Source: Treponema sp. (GTDB lineage Bacteria > Spirochaetota > Spirochaetia > Treponematales > Breznakiellaceae). Taken from it: a stretch of DNA of 34,660 nt. The notes beneath the pieces were generated by a model. It was not told the DNA's origin. It was given only the letters and a program-made list of their open reading frames with translations, and made no database searches. Where the stretch lies: assembly GCA_031275035.1 (NCBI GenBank), contig JAISPH010000148.1, positions 1 through 34,660 on the forward strand, given 5' to 3'. The first letter of the stretch is position 1, and the number at the start of each line of letters is the position of its first letter. This document shows, one piece after another, positions 1-6,805 of this stretch. The position numbers and the translations under genes are program-made.

Positions 1-311
1 CGGGGCCTTCATTGGCGACAGGGCCCGCATTGGCGACAGGGCCCGCATTGGCGACGGGGCCCGCATTGGCGACGGGGCCCGCATTGGCGACGGGGCCCGC
101 ATTGGCGACGGGGCCTTCATTGGCGACAGGGCCCGCATTGACTACGGGGCCCGCATTGGCTACGAGGCCCGCATTGGCGACGGGTCCTGCATTGGCAACG
201 GGTCCTTCATTGGCGACGGGGCCCGCATTGGCAACGGGGCCTCCATTGGCGACAGGGCCTTCATTGACTACGGGGCCCGCATTGGCAACGGGGCCCGCAT
301 TGGCGACGGAA
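1..311 (+). repeat. 18-bp tandem repeat array, about 17 copies
   Basis: The unit is close to GCCCGCATTGGCGACGGG, repeated head to tail with only occasional single-base changes from the first base to about 311. It encodes the hexapeptide repeats of the truncated gene. The conservation at DNA level, beyond what the protein needs, suggests recent expansion by slippage or unequal recombination, and copy number could vary or be collapsed in assembly. Confidence 0.95.
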
Positions 312-550
312 TTCGGCCGGTGATTATACATATTATTGGCTCCCGGTTTCCCGTTTCGTATTGGGGCGAGGACCGGGTTGATATCGGGTGCCAGCAGAGG
401 AGCATCGAAGATTGGCTCACCGGCTACGAAGAAATTGCCCGGGTGTATGATTTCACGCCGGATGAGATAACTGAATACCGCCGCTATGTAGCGTTTGTAA
501 AATCCGTCCATTCTAAGGAAGCGGTGAACGTCAATAAGGATGAGTTATAA
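2..550 (+). CDS. Hexapeptide-repeat (left-handed beta-helix) phage protein, 5' truncated
   Basis: The reading frame starting at base 2 is open from the window edge to the TAA at 548-550. It gives 17 visible six-residue repeats of the type A-R-I-G-D-G (variants IGDR, IGNG, IDYG, IGYE), with Ile at every sixth position. This is the classic hexapeptide pattern that folds into a left-handed beta-helix. After about residue 104 comes a non-repeat tail of some 78 residues, including the stretch FPVSYWGEDRVDIGCQQRSI, as I recall from other phage hexapeptide proteins. The true start lies outside the window. The same DNA can be read in frame 3 as ATGPAL repeats (stop at 323), but that frame has no hydrophobic periodicity and ends at the repeat border, so it is a shadow. 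Function is unknown. Such helices occur in acyltransferases and in phage tail-associated proteins, but no catalytic residue can be assigned here. It is followed at 9 bases by a small membrane protein gene. Confidence 0.85.
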   Translation, partial: GAFIGDRARIGDRARIGDGARIGDGARIGDGARIGDGAFIGDRARIDYGARIGYEARIGDGSCIGNGSFIGDGARIGNGASIGDRAFIDYGARIGNGARIGDGIRPVIIHIIGSRFPVSYWGEDRVDIGCQQRSIEDWLTGYEEIARVYDFTPDEITEYRRYVAFVKSVHSKEAVNVNKDEL

Positions 551-559
551 GGAGGCGTC

Positions 560-694
560 ATGATCCTGGCTTTGTTCATCGGCACCGGAGCGCTGTGCGC
601 GCTGATGCTCTTTGGGGAGTATTTTTTCGGCCCGAAAGATATTGATGACCGGCAGGGCTTCCCCTGGTCAAGAAACAAGGGGCGGAAAAAATGA
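560..694 (+). CDS. Small single-span membrane protein, 44 aa
   Basis: ATG at 560 follows an adjacent GGAGG (551-555), and the stop at 692-694 overlaps the next start at 691 as ATGA, so it sits inside a translationally coupled string. Residues 2-20 (ILALFIGTGALCALMLFGE) are hydrophobic and look like one membrane helix. The rest is short, polar and ends in a basic GRKK. Size and shape would fit a small inner-membrane accessory protein. A holin is possible by size, but there is no lysin beside it, so I do not name it. Confidence comes from the ribosome site and the two-sided coupling, not from homology. Confidence 0.6.
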   Translation: MILALFIGTGALCALMLFGEYFFGPKDIDDRQGFPWSRNKGRKK

Positions 695-1233
695 AAGACC
701 TGCCGGCGCCGGACATGACCGGCGTGATTATCGAGCGGTTAAAACAGGCTGATTCGAACATCAGAATAATCTGCAACAGAACAGAGCCGGAAGAGCGGGA
801 GCTGGTAAAAGAAACCCTCCGTCATGTCAACGATGCCCTTGCCGTTCTGAAAGCTCTGCGCCGGGGCCCGGGGCAGCGTAAAAAGGCGCGGCAGGAGGAA
901 GGGGCGAAAAGCCGCCGCGAAGGCTGGCTCAGCGCCATTATCGGCGTATGCGACTTTTTCATACGCCGGCAGCGGCCGGACATTGCCGCGTCCCTGCTGG
1001 AAGAATTTTATCTGGAGCGGGAAGAATTCGTCAAATTCCATTTTGACCGCTTTGAGCTGCGTTCCATGGATAAGGCGGGTCTATTCGTTAACCCGAAAGA
1101 AGGAGGAACGGTACGGCGCTGCCGGGTGTGCGGATGCACCGACGACGACTGTCGTCAGTGCGTTGAGAAGACCGGGCATCCCTGCCACTGGGTAGAGGAA
1201 GACCTTTGCTCCGCCTGTGCGGATGAGGCATAG
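691..1233 (+). CDS. Hypothetical protein with C-terminal Cys cluster, 180 aa
   Basis: The N-terminal 140 residues are charged and helical (rich in E, R, K) with no motif I recognise. The last 40 residues hold a Cys/His cluster: C-R-V-C-G-C-T-D-D-D-C-x2-C, then C-H-W-V-E-x-D-L-C-x2-C. The C-H-W-V-E-x-D-L-C-S-x-C ending is a common small zinc-binding module at the ends of phage-encoded accessory proteins. The start at 691 is coupled to the preceding stop (ATGA). Binding of zinc is inferred from the spacing of cysteines; the partner or substrate is unknown. The next gene starts 28 bases after its stop. Confidence 0.75.
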   Translation: MKDLPAPDMTGVIIERLKQADSNIRIICNRTEPEERELVKETLRHVNDALAVLKALRRGPGQRKKARQEEGAKSRREGWLSAIIGVCDFFIRRQRPDIAASLLEEFYLEREEFVKFHFDRFELRSMDKAGLFVNPKEGGTVRRCRVCGCTDDDCRQCVEKTGHPCHWVEEDLCSACADEA

Positions 1234-1261
1234 AACAGAAACAGGCCGTGAAGGAGGAACC

Positions 1262-1654
1262 ATGGTAACGGTGAGGGAGAGCGAAAAAGGGAAGCTGCTT
1301 GAGTATAACGGGGTACAGTTCTGGATACAAAAGCGGTGGCAGCGGGCGGACGGGCAGCTGACGCCGGCGGGGAAGCAGGCGATGGCCCGGGCGCTGGGGG
1401 AACACGGGCGGCATTGGGATTTTAACGCGTGCCGGGCGTTCACGGTGGTACGGGAAACGGAAAAAGCGGTTTTGGTCCGGTGTCCGGTAGCGGCGCCGGA
1501 AACGGATCTTCCCCACCGGAAACAGGAGTCGGCGGAGTTCTGGATACCGCGGTCAATGATCCGGAACTACGGGTATGTACGGGGGAAGGTACGGGAAATA
1601 GAGCGGGGCTTGCCCTTTGGGGGGAAGCTCGTATGGGGGAAGGGGGGCTTATGA
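1262..1654 (+). CDS. Hypothetical protein, 130 aa
   Basis: I place the start at ATG 1262 because AAGGAGG lies at 1251-1257 with good spacing; an in-frame GTG at 1217 lies inside the preceding gene and has no such site. The protein begins MVTVRESEKGKLLEYNGVQF and is a mix of short beta-like and charged segments, with no known motif. Its stop overlaps the following metallopeptidase start as ATGA (1651-1654), so the two are probably translated together. Confidence 0.7.
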   Translation: MVTVRESEKGKLLEYNGVQFWIQKRWQRADGQLTPAGKQAMARALGEHGRHWDFNACRAFTVVRETEKAVLVRCPVAAPETDLPHRKQESAEFWIPRSMIRNYGYVRGKVREIERGLPFGGKLVWGKGGL

Positions 1655-2445
1655 CGGCGGAACAGGTGAAGGAAAAGCTGCTTGCGGTCTATGAAGGGCG
1701 GGAAGGATTCAGCGTGAGTTTCAGCGGGCTGCCGAAAACGTTCTGGGGGAAATACTTACCCTGCACCCGGAGCATCGTGATCGATCACCGGAAGATGGCC
1801 AACGACATGATGCTTATGTACACGGCCCTGCACGAGCTGGCACATCATGTTTGCTACCATGACAAAGGGCAGGAGGGAAGGCAAAGCCATACGAAGCTCT
1901 TTTGGGGGGTGTACCACGATCTCCTGGACCGGGCGGAAGCCCGGGGGATATACCGGCGGAGCGGGGATCCGGAGATAGGGGCGCTGGTAGAACGGGCGCG
2001 GGAGAAGGACCGGGCTGCGGCGGCGCTGCAACGGGAACTGGGGGGCATCCTGGGAGATCTGTGGGAGCTGTGCGAGCGGAAGGGGGTACGTCCTGAAGAC
2101 GTGATAGAACGGCAGGCAGGGTTATCCCGCAAAACGATGAAGGCGATGCTGCGGGCGGCGCAGCTGACGGGGATGGCGGAGGCGGAACGGCTGGGCCAGG
2201 ACGCGCAGGAACGGCTGGGGAAGGCGCGGAAGGAAGGGGGCCTGCGGGAATTAATGGCGGCGTATCTTGCGGGCCGGAGCATGGCGCAGCTGGACCGGGG
2301 CAAAGAAGGGCGGGACCCGGATCCGCTGAAACGGCTGGAAGCAGAGGCGGCGGCGCTGGACCATAAGATACAGCTGCTGCAGGAACGGCTGTTTTTCGTG
2401 AGCGGCCGAATCGTCGCGCTGGAACGGCAGGAGCAGGCGGGATGA
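1651..2445 (+). CDS. Phage zinc metallopeptidase-like protein (HELAHH), 264 aa
   Basis: Residues 61-66 read H-E-L-A-H-H, the HExxH zinc-binding and catalytic signature of gluzincin/SprT/ImmA-like peptidases, preceded by a hydrophobic helix (MMLMYTAL). A His at residue 80 and acidic residues just after could supply the third ligand. The N-terminal ~95 residues form the peptidase-like domain; the remaining ~165 are Ala/Arg/Glu-rich and strongly helical, with probable coiled coil. The start is coupled to the preceding stop (ATGA), and its own end couples to the next start at 2442. A longer open frame reaching back to 1429 is only read-through of the neighbour in another frame. ImmA-like peptidases cleave phage repressors, but no repressor is visible here, so the substrate is open. 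Confidence 0.75.
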   Translation: MTAEQVKEKLLAVYEGREGFSVSFSGLPKTFWGKYLPCTRSIVIDHRKMANDMMLMYTALHELAHHVCYHDKGQEGRQSHTKLFWGVYHDLLDRAEARGIYRRSGDPEIGALVERAREKDRAAAALQRELGGILGDLWELCERKGVRPEDVIERQAGLSRKTMKAMLRAAQLTGMAEAERLGQDAQERLGKARKEGGLRELMAAYLAGRSMAQLDRGKEGRDPDPLKRLEAEAAALDHKIQLLQERLFFVSGRIVALERQEQAG

Positions 2446-2879
2446 ACGCAGTATCGGCAGAAGGGCTTGAAGTCTATTGGAAGGAGTACCAACTGGGGCG
2501 GCTGGGGTTTCCGGATTTGGAAAACCGGGTGCGGGAGTTTATCCGGCGGGGGATGGCGGGGAAGGCAATAAATGAACGGGAAGCGGCGGCGGCGTGTTTT
2601 TACGCCTATCTGCGGGGGCGGCTGCGGCAAGAGCCGTGGCGGACGCCCGGGGAATGGGAAGCGGCGTACCACGAGGAGCTTCCGGCGGCGGCGCTGGTAT
2701 GGGTACGGTGGCTGGGAAATGAAAACTGGCAGCCGGCGCGGTGGGGTGAAGCGAAAGGGTTCAGCCCGGGAGCGCTGGAGACGGTGGTCTCGCGGGGGCA
2801 TGAGGAGCCGCCGCGGCCGGACAAGAAGCAATTGCAAGCGGAACGGAACCGGCTCCTTGGTTTCGGGATGGAGGCCTGA
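2442..2879 (+). CDS. Hypothetical protein, 145 aa
   Basis: The ATG at 2442 overlaps the preceding TGA. The sequence is largely helical, with many Trp and Arg residues and an acidic N-terminal half, and no motif I recognise. It lies in the coupled early operon between the HELAHH protein and the frameshifted gene, with only 2 bases to the next start. Codon use (GCG, CGG, GGG) matches its neighbours, which supports a real gene. Confidence 0.65.
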   Translation: MNAVSAEGLEVYWKEYQLGRLGFPDLENRVREFIRRGMAGKAINEREAAAACFYAYLRGRLRQEPWRTPGEWEAAYHEELPAAALVWVRWLGNENWQPARWGEAKGFSPGALETVVSRGHEEPPRPDKKQLQAERNRLLGFGMEA

Positions 2880-2881
2880 CG

Positions 2882-3182
2882 ATGAGGCGGGCGATCTATG
2901 TGGACGGGGAACGGTTTGGGGCGATGCAGGACGCGTTAGGGTACCTCGCTCAACGCCGGGGAAAACGGGTGGATTACCGGGAGCTCCGGCGCGCGGCGGA
3001 CCGGAACGGGACGATAGCGGTGGGGAGGGGGGGAGGCGGTACGGGCATCCTGGAAGGCGTCGCCGGCGGAGGAGCAGAAGCAGACGGAAGGGGCGCCCCG
3101 GGTTTTCCGGAAGGGAAGGCCGTTATTGCGCTATCCCCCCGGGGAAGGCCCGCGGTATGACGGAAGCCGGCAGTGGAAGTAA
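2882..3182 (+). pseudogene. Small phage protein interrupted by a frameshift at a run of seven G
   Basis: From ATG 2882 the frame reads MRRAIYVDGERFGAMQDALG and continues sensibly to about 3017. It then turns into low-complexity Gly/Ala sequence and ends at 3160. In the frame one base further on (open from 3018), the DNA encodes a normal-looking tail, with EAVRASWKASPAEEQKQTEG followed by RYPPGEGP and ending QWK at the TAA 3180-3182, just before the ParB-like gene. A run of seven G at 3027-3033 sits exactly in the overlap; removing one G joins the halves into about 99 residues. The N-terminal part looks like a small helix-rich DNA-binding-type protein. Options are sequencing error, a real mutation, or programmed +1 slippage. 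Confidence 0.65.
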
Positions 3183-3194
3183 GGATAACAACCT

Positions 3195-4769
3195 ATGGAG
3201 CATTTTATGGAACAGGTAGCGGTAACGGATCTGGTATACGAGAGCAACCGGAAGTACGGGACGGACAGGGGATTTGAGCAGCTCAAGGAAAGCATCGGGG
3301 AATACGGGATATTGGAACCGATTCTGGTGCGGCCCCTGGGGGACGGCCGGTACCGGGTTATCGCGGGACGGCGGCGGGCGCAGGCCGCGGCGGAGGCGGG
3401 GCTTACCGCGGTGGACTGCATCGTCCGGGAGGATGACACCGACGACGAGGAGCTCGCGCTGGTGGAAAACGTCAACCGGCTTGAGATGCATCCCCTGGAG
3501 GAGGCGGACATCTTCCGCCGGATGAAGGACGCGGGCGCGACGGTGGAATACATCGCGCGGTACTTTGCCCGTTCCCGGACGGCAATCTCCCAGCGGCTGC
3601 GGCTGAGCGGCCTGGCGGCCGGGGCGCGGGAGATGTTCCGTGAAGGGCGGCTGGACATCCAGGGGGCGGTATTACTCTCGGGCTTGGCGGAAGATGACCA
3701 GGAGGCGTTTTGCAAAAAATATGAGGGGAAGGAAGCCGCCGTCTGGCAGGCGCAGGACTATATCGTCCGGACGCAGCGGTGCCTGCTGTATCCCTTCCTT
3801 TTGGCGGACGGGTGTGAAAGCTGCGAGGAACGGACGCGGAACGGGGACGGGAGCCTTTTTGAGGAGGATTACCGGTTTGACGACGTGTGCCTCAATCCCG
3901 ACTGTTATAAAGAACAATGGCACCGGCTGCTTCGGTGGGCGCTCCGGGAAACGGAGCGGGGAGATCCGGGGGGCCGGGAGATACGGCGGATAGCCTTTGA
4001 CATGAGCATTCCGAAGCATTTATACGAGCATACCGGCGAGGTTGAATTTGACGGGAAACGGTACGAAGTGCTGAACCCGCAGCGTTATATCCTGGACTCC
4101 GGAGAAACGAAGCGGAAAAAGAACGTCTATTGGCGGGTGGCGCGTGACAGGGGGAGCATCCGGGTGACGAGATGCGGCTACGAGACGCGGGAAGCCCAAA
4201 AAAAGAGCGCGGCAAAACAGACGGCCCGGCAATTAGCCGCCGGATACGGCAAGGAATTACTGGGCGCCCTGGGGGCGGAATGGCAGGAAGCGCCGGAAGC
4301 AATTGCCGGGGATCTCAAAAGCCGGGGAATGAACCAGTATGATTTCAGGGCCTGCATGGAGAAAAGGATACGGCGAAGGGTGGAGGAGCGGAACCTGGCG
4401 CACCCGGGGAGCCGGAATTACGCAGGGATGTATCTCCGGCACGCTTGGGGGGCATCCGAGGAGGGGCTGGAAAAATACACCGGGTTTAAAAGTTTCGAGG
4501 ACATCCCCCTTGAAGGGAAGGTACAGGGACTCTTTCATTTCCTCATCAGCCTGGTTAGAAGTTTTGAATTCCGCCCTCCTACATTTGATAGCCTGGCGGC
4601 CGCGGACCCGGCATACCGGGAGACCCTGTTTTGGGAGTACGCGGGGATGGATGAAGCAGGCTACCGGGCGTTATACCTGGAAGAGGCGCGGAAAGTCGTG
4701 GAGCATCTGCGGCAAGGGGGGACGGCTAAAGCCCTGGAGGAGGAGGCGGAACATGAAGGGAGTAATTGA
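3195..4769 (+). CDS. ParB/RepB/Spo0J-like nuclease-fold DNA-binding protein, 524 aa
   Basis: ParB N-terminal features are clear: GILEPILVRP (38-47), IAGRRRAQAA (56-65) and ENVNRLEMHPLEEA (91-104). A helix-turn-helix follows at about 116-140 (EYIARYFARSRTAISQRLRL). After it come paired cysteines (CESC near 210, then C-L-N-P-D-C about 25 residues later), a zinc-knuckle-like insert seen in some phage and plasmid ParB relatives. The C-terminal ~270 residues are charged and unrecognised. ParB proteins bind centromere-like sites and, in the chromosomal type, hydrolyse CTP; here the job may be partition of a plasmid-like prophage or transcription control. No ParA ATPase is seen nearby. ATG 3195 has TAAGGAT upstream; ATG 3207 is an alternative. 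Confidence 0.85.
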   Translation: MEHFMEQVAVTDLVYESNRKYGTDRGFEQLKESIGEYGILEPILVRPLGDGRYRVIAGRRRAQAAAEAGLTAVDCIVREDDTDDEELALVENVNRLEMHPLEEADIFRRMKDAGATVEYIARYFARSRTAISQRLRLSGLAAGAREMFREGRLDIQGAVLLSGLAEDDQEAFCKKYEGKEAAVWQAQDYIVRTQRCLLYPFLLADGCESCEERTRNGDGSLFEEDYRFDDVCLNPDCYKEQWHRLLRWALRETERGDPGGREIRRIAFDMSIPKHLYEHTGEVEFDGKRYEVLNPQRYILDSGETKRKKNVYWRVARDRGSIRVTRCGYETREAQKKSAAKQTARQLAAGYGKELLGALGAEWQEAPEAIAGDLKSRGMNQYDFRACMEKRIRRRVEERNLAHPGSRNYAGMYLRHAWGASEEGLEKYTGFKSFEDIPLEGKVQGLFHFLISLVRSFEFRPPTFDSLAAADPAYRETLFWEYAGMDEAGYRALYLEEARKVVEHLRQGGTAKALEEEAEHEGSN

Positions 4770-5148
4770 GCTATTGGAAACAGCAAGAAAAAAGTTCAGC
4801 TTTGTTGATGCCGGGATTGTTTACACCGTTTGCGAAGAGCCTTTCAGGGACGGGTGCAAATTTCTTGAGTCCGCCATATCCTCTTTAAAAGCACGTTCCC
4901 CTGAATCCGAACCGGCACCGGATAACCCTGACGATTGGGAGCCGGAGGATATTAGCGGCGAAAAAGCCCCATTAAAAAAACTGTGGGAGGAATTTTTTCA
5001 ATGGGACAACGGCGCAAAGGGCACAAATGATGACGAGGCCGAACGGTACGCAAAACATAAAGGTGCCGTTGATTATCAGATTATTGCTTTTATGGCTTTT
5101 GTAGAAGGCCGCGCCTGTGGACTGAAGGAGGCGGAAAATGAAATGTAG
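4753..5148 (+). CDS. Hypothetical protein, 131 aa
   Basis: The start ATG at 4753 has AGGAGG at 4741-4746 and overlaps the end of the ParB-like gene by 17 bases. The protein has a helical N-terminus, an acidic Pro/Glu/Asp-rich middle, and a C-terminus with KHKGAVDYQIIAFMAFVEGR that is again helical. No family recognised. Base composition is less GC-rich than the genes before it, as for the following three small genes. The open frame upstream of 4753 is a shadow of the ParB-like gene. Confidence 0.65.
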   Translation: MKGVIELLETARKKFSFVDAGIVYTVCEEPFRDGCKFLESAISSLKARSPESEPAPDNPDDWEPEDISGEKAPLKKLWEEFFQWDNGAKGTNDDEAERYAKHKGAVDYQIIAFMAFVEGRACGLKEAENEM

Positions 5149-5329
5149 CAAAACAACACAGGTTGATACAAACGTTAAAATGGTGAATTGCCTTGAGGCG
5201 GAAACATATGCTGGAAAAATCTGGACTACCGCAAGCGAACCCTGGCAACTTGGAAGCAAGGAATGGGTAGTCATGCTTGAGGGGTATAAAAGTTGCTTTG
5301 CCGTTAACTGTCTGGAGACGGTCAAGTGA
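5138..5329 (+). CDS. Small hypothetical protein, 63 aa
   Basis: ATG 5138 follows AAGGAGG at 5125-5131 and overlaps the preceding gene by 11 bases. The protein is short, polar, with two Cys near the N-terminus and one near the C-terminus (residues 3, 18, 58) and a central WVVMLEGYKSCFAV strand-like segment. No function can be assigned. Its stop overlaps the next start as GTGA. Confidence 0.55.
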   Translation: MKCSKTTQVDTNVKMVNCLEAETYAGKIWTTASEPWQLGSKEWVVMLEGYKSCFAVNCLETVK

Positions 5330-5523
5330 AAGGGGGAATAGAAGGGCTGCTTTTTCGCGATGCCAATTGCTGGCGCATGGTTAAGGACGGAAACCCCTTC
5401 ATCGTGGCCGGGTGGCGGAAATGCGGTCTGACAAAAGGCAACCTGCTGATATTGGAAAAAACAATGGAAGACACGATTAAAAAAGGGAGAAAGTACCATG
5501 AAAAACAAACTATCGGATCTTAA
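5326..5523 (+). CDS. Small hypothetical protein, 65 aa (GTG start)
   Basis: The GTG at 5326 overlaps the preceding TGA (GTGA) with GGAGA about 11 bases upstream, which suggests coupling. The residues NPFIVAGWRKCGLTKGNLLI look like a compact alpha/beta piece; the C-terminus is basic. The last 26 bases overlap the next gene, so the true end product may be only marginally functional. No family recognised. Confidence 0.45.
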   Translation: MKGGIEGLLFRDANCWRMVKDGNPFIVAGWRKCGLTKGNLLILEKTMEDTIKKGRKYHEKQTIGS

Positions 5524-5722
5524 CAATCACCTGTTTGAACAGCTGGAACGGCTCAACGACGATGAGCTGAAAGGGGAAGCGCTCACCGCGGAAATCATCC
5601 GGGCGAACGGCATGTGCAACGTTTCGGCCCAGATTATTGCCGCGGGGCGGCTGGTACTGGACGCATCGAAGGCGTATGACGAGTTACCGGGCATCAAAAA
5701 ACATCCCCTCCTGTTGGAGTAA
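5498..5722 (+). CDS. Small helical phage protein, 74 aa
   Basis: ATG 5498 follows AGGGAGA with normal spacing. The sequence (KLSDLNNHLFEQLERLNDDE, then a helix with IIRANGMCNVSAQIIAAGRL) matches the general form of a small all-helical protein that I associate with phage early regions, often next to an HNH endonuclease, as here. No biochemical role is known to me. It ends 4 bases before the HNH gene start. Confidence 0.65.
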   Translation: MKNKLSDLNNHLFEQLERLNDDELKGEALTAEIIRANGMCNVSAQIIAAGRLVLDASKAYDELPGIKKHPLLLE

Positions 5723-5726
5723 TCCA

Positions 5727-6377
5727 ATGAGAAACCATACTCCCCGCCACCAATACACCGCCGCACAAATACGGTTTCTGGAACGGAAGGTTACCGGGCG
5801 GAGCTATGCCGAATTGACGGAACTGTGGAACCGGCGTTTCGGGCTTTCGTTTACCGTGGAACGGCTGCGCAGTGCATTAGGCCGGCTCGGTTTACGCAAC
5901 GGCCGGGACGGCCGTTTCCAACGCGGCCGCATTCCTTTTAACCAGGGGAAAAAAGGGGTCTGCCCCGCGGGGAGTGAAAAAGGGTGGTTCAAGCCGGGCA
6001 ACCGGCCCCATACCTGGCGCCCGGTGGGAACCGAGGTCACAGACGAAGACGGGTATGTGAAGGTAAAAACGCGGAATCCCAAAACATGGAAGTTTAAACA
6101 CCGGCTGATCTGGGAGGCGGCGCACGGAAAGATCCCCCGGGGACACGCGGTAATCTTTGCCGACGGCAATAAGGTAAACTTCGCCCTGGAAAATCTGCTG
6201 CTGGTTTCCCGGCAAGAGCTCGGGGTAATGAATCACCTGCGTCTCATATCCGCCAACGGGGATTTGACCAAAGCCGGCAAGACCGTGGCGGATATTAAAC
6301 TCCTCATCGCCTGGCGGCGGCGGGAAATGAAAAAAAGGAAAAAACGCCGGGGCGCCGTTGACCGGGGGGGCAGATGA
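5727..6377 (+). CDS. HNH homing-type endonuclease, 216 aa
   Basis: The HNH core lies at about residues 110-165: K-H-R-L-I-W-E (His125), R-G-H-A-V-I-F-A-D-G-N (His140, Asp146, Asn148), then N-x5-N-L (Asn151, Asn157 region), matching the HNH_3 class that cuts DNA with one metal ion. The N-terminal ~60 residues (with ELTELWNRRF and a LRSALGRLGL helix) resemble a helix-turn-helix for DNA recognition. Start ATG 5727 has TTGGAGT upstream; a longer open frame from 5637 lies in the preceding gene. Freestanding HNH genes in phages are usually mobile or serve packaging, but this one is far from the terminase, so homing or host-DNA cutting is more likely. Confidence 0.85.
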   Translation: MRNHTPRHQYTAAQIRFLERKVTGRSYAELTELWNRRFGLSFTVERLRSALGRLGLRNGRDGRFQRGRIPFNQGKKGVCPAGSEKGWFKPGNRPHTWRPVGTEVTDEDGYVKVKTRNPKTWKFKHRLIWEAAHGKIPRGHAVIFADGNKVNFALENLLLVSRQELGVMNHLRLISANGDLTKAGKTVADIKLLIAWRRREMKKRKKRRGAVDRGGR

Positions 6378-6784
6378 GGGGAACGGCGGACGCACCCCCG
6401 GCCTCCCGCCGGGAGGGGGGCCGGGGGCGTGATCCGGCCGGGGAAGCGCGGCTGGAAGCGGAACGGGAGTTTATCGCGTCGGTATTTTCGGCGGAGGATG
6501 TCGGGGCGTTTATCGCGCGGCGGTTTCCGGGTCTCAGTTTCCGGGCGTTCCGGGACGGGCGGCACCGGGTCCTGTGGCGGGCGCTGGAGGTGCTGCCCCT
6601 GGGGGATGCGGGGGCGGCGCGGGAGCAGCGCCTCGGTGAAGAACTGGAAAAGGCGGGGGCCCTGGGGCGGGCCGGTGGGCGGAAGTACCTGCGGGACGTC
6701 CTGAGCCGGAGCGACACCCCCCTTATGGCGCGGGTAGCGGCGCATACCCTGGGATTTCCGGATCCCGGGGATTACTACGGCTGA
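6374..6784 (+). CDS. DnaB N-terminal-domain-like protein without helicase domain, 136 aa
   Basis: After a low-complexity start (about 25 residues), the protein follows the layout of the DnaB helicase N-terminal domain: an opening helix (EAEREFIASVFSAEDVGAFI), F-R-x2-R-H-R-V-L-W-R-A-L-E-V-L, and then E-E-L-E-K-A-G-A-L-G-R-A-G-G-R-K-Y-L, close to the family's ELEKxGxLexxGGxxYL. No RecA-type ATPase follows; the gene ends after TLGFPDPGDYYG. In DnaB this domain forms the collar that contacts primase. Here it directly precedes a D5 primase-helicase, so it may be a helicase partner or loader. Start is coupled (ATGA at 6374). The assignment rests on pattern reading only. Confidence 0.6.
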   Translation: MRGTADAPPASRREGGRGRDPAGEARLEAEREFIASVFSAEDVGAFIARRFPGLSFRAFRDGRHRVLWRALEVLPLGDAGAAREQRLGEELEKAGALGRAGGRKYLRDVLSRSDTPLMARVAAHTLGFPDPGDYYG

Positions 6785-6805
6785 ATCGGAGCAGGGAGCA
6801 GGGAT

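Noticed and set aside
1..311. CRISPR-like repeat array
   Set aside because: The 18-bp units are directly adjacent with no spacers and keep one coding frame.
12..323. Open frame of ATGPAL repeats at the left end
   Set aside because: The frame one base earlier gives hexapeptide repeats and continues into a real C-terminal domain; this one stops at the array border and starts at a TTG within the repeats.
1429..1650. Upstream extension of the HELAHH gene to 1429
   Set aside because: This part is Gly/Thr-rich read-through of the preceding gene; ATG 1651 is coupled to the stop of that gene.
2572..3219. 215-residue frame with very many Arg and Gly
   Set aside because: It overlaps two genes in other frames, and its sequence is low-complexity shadow text.
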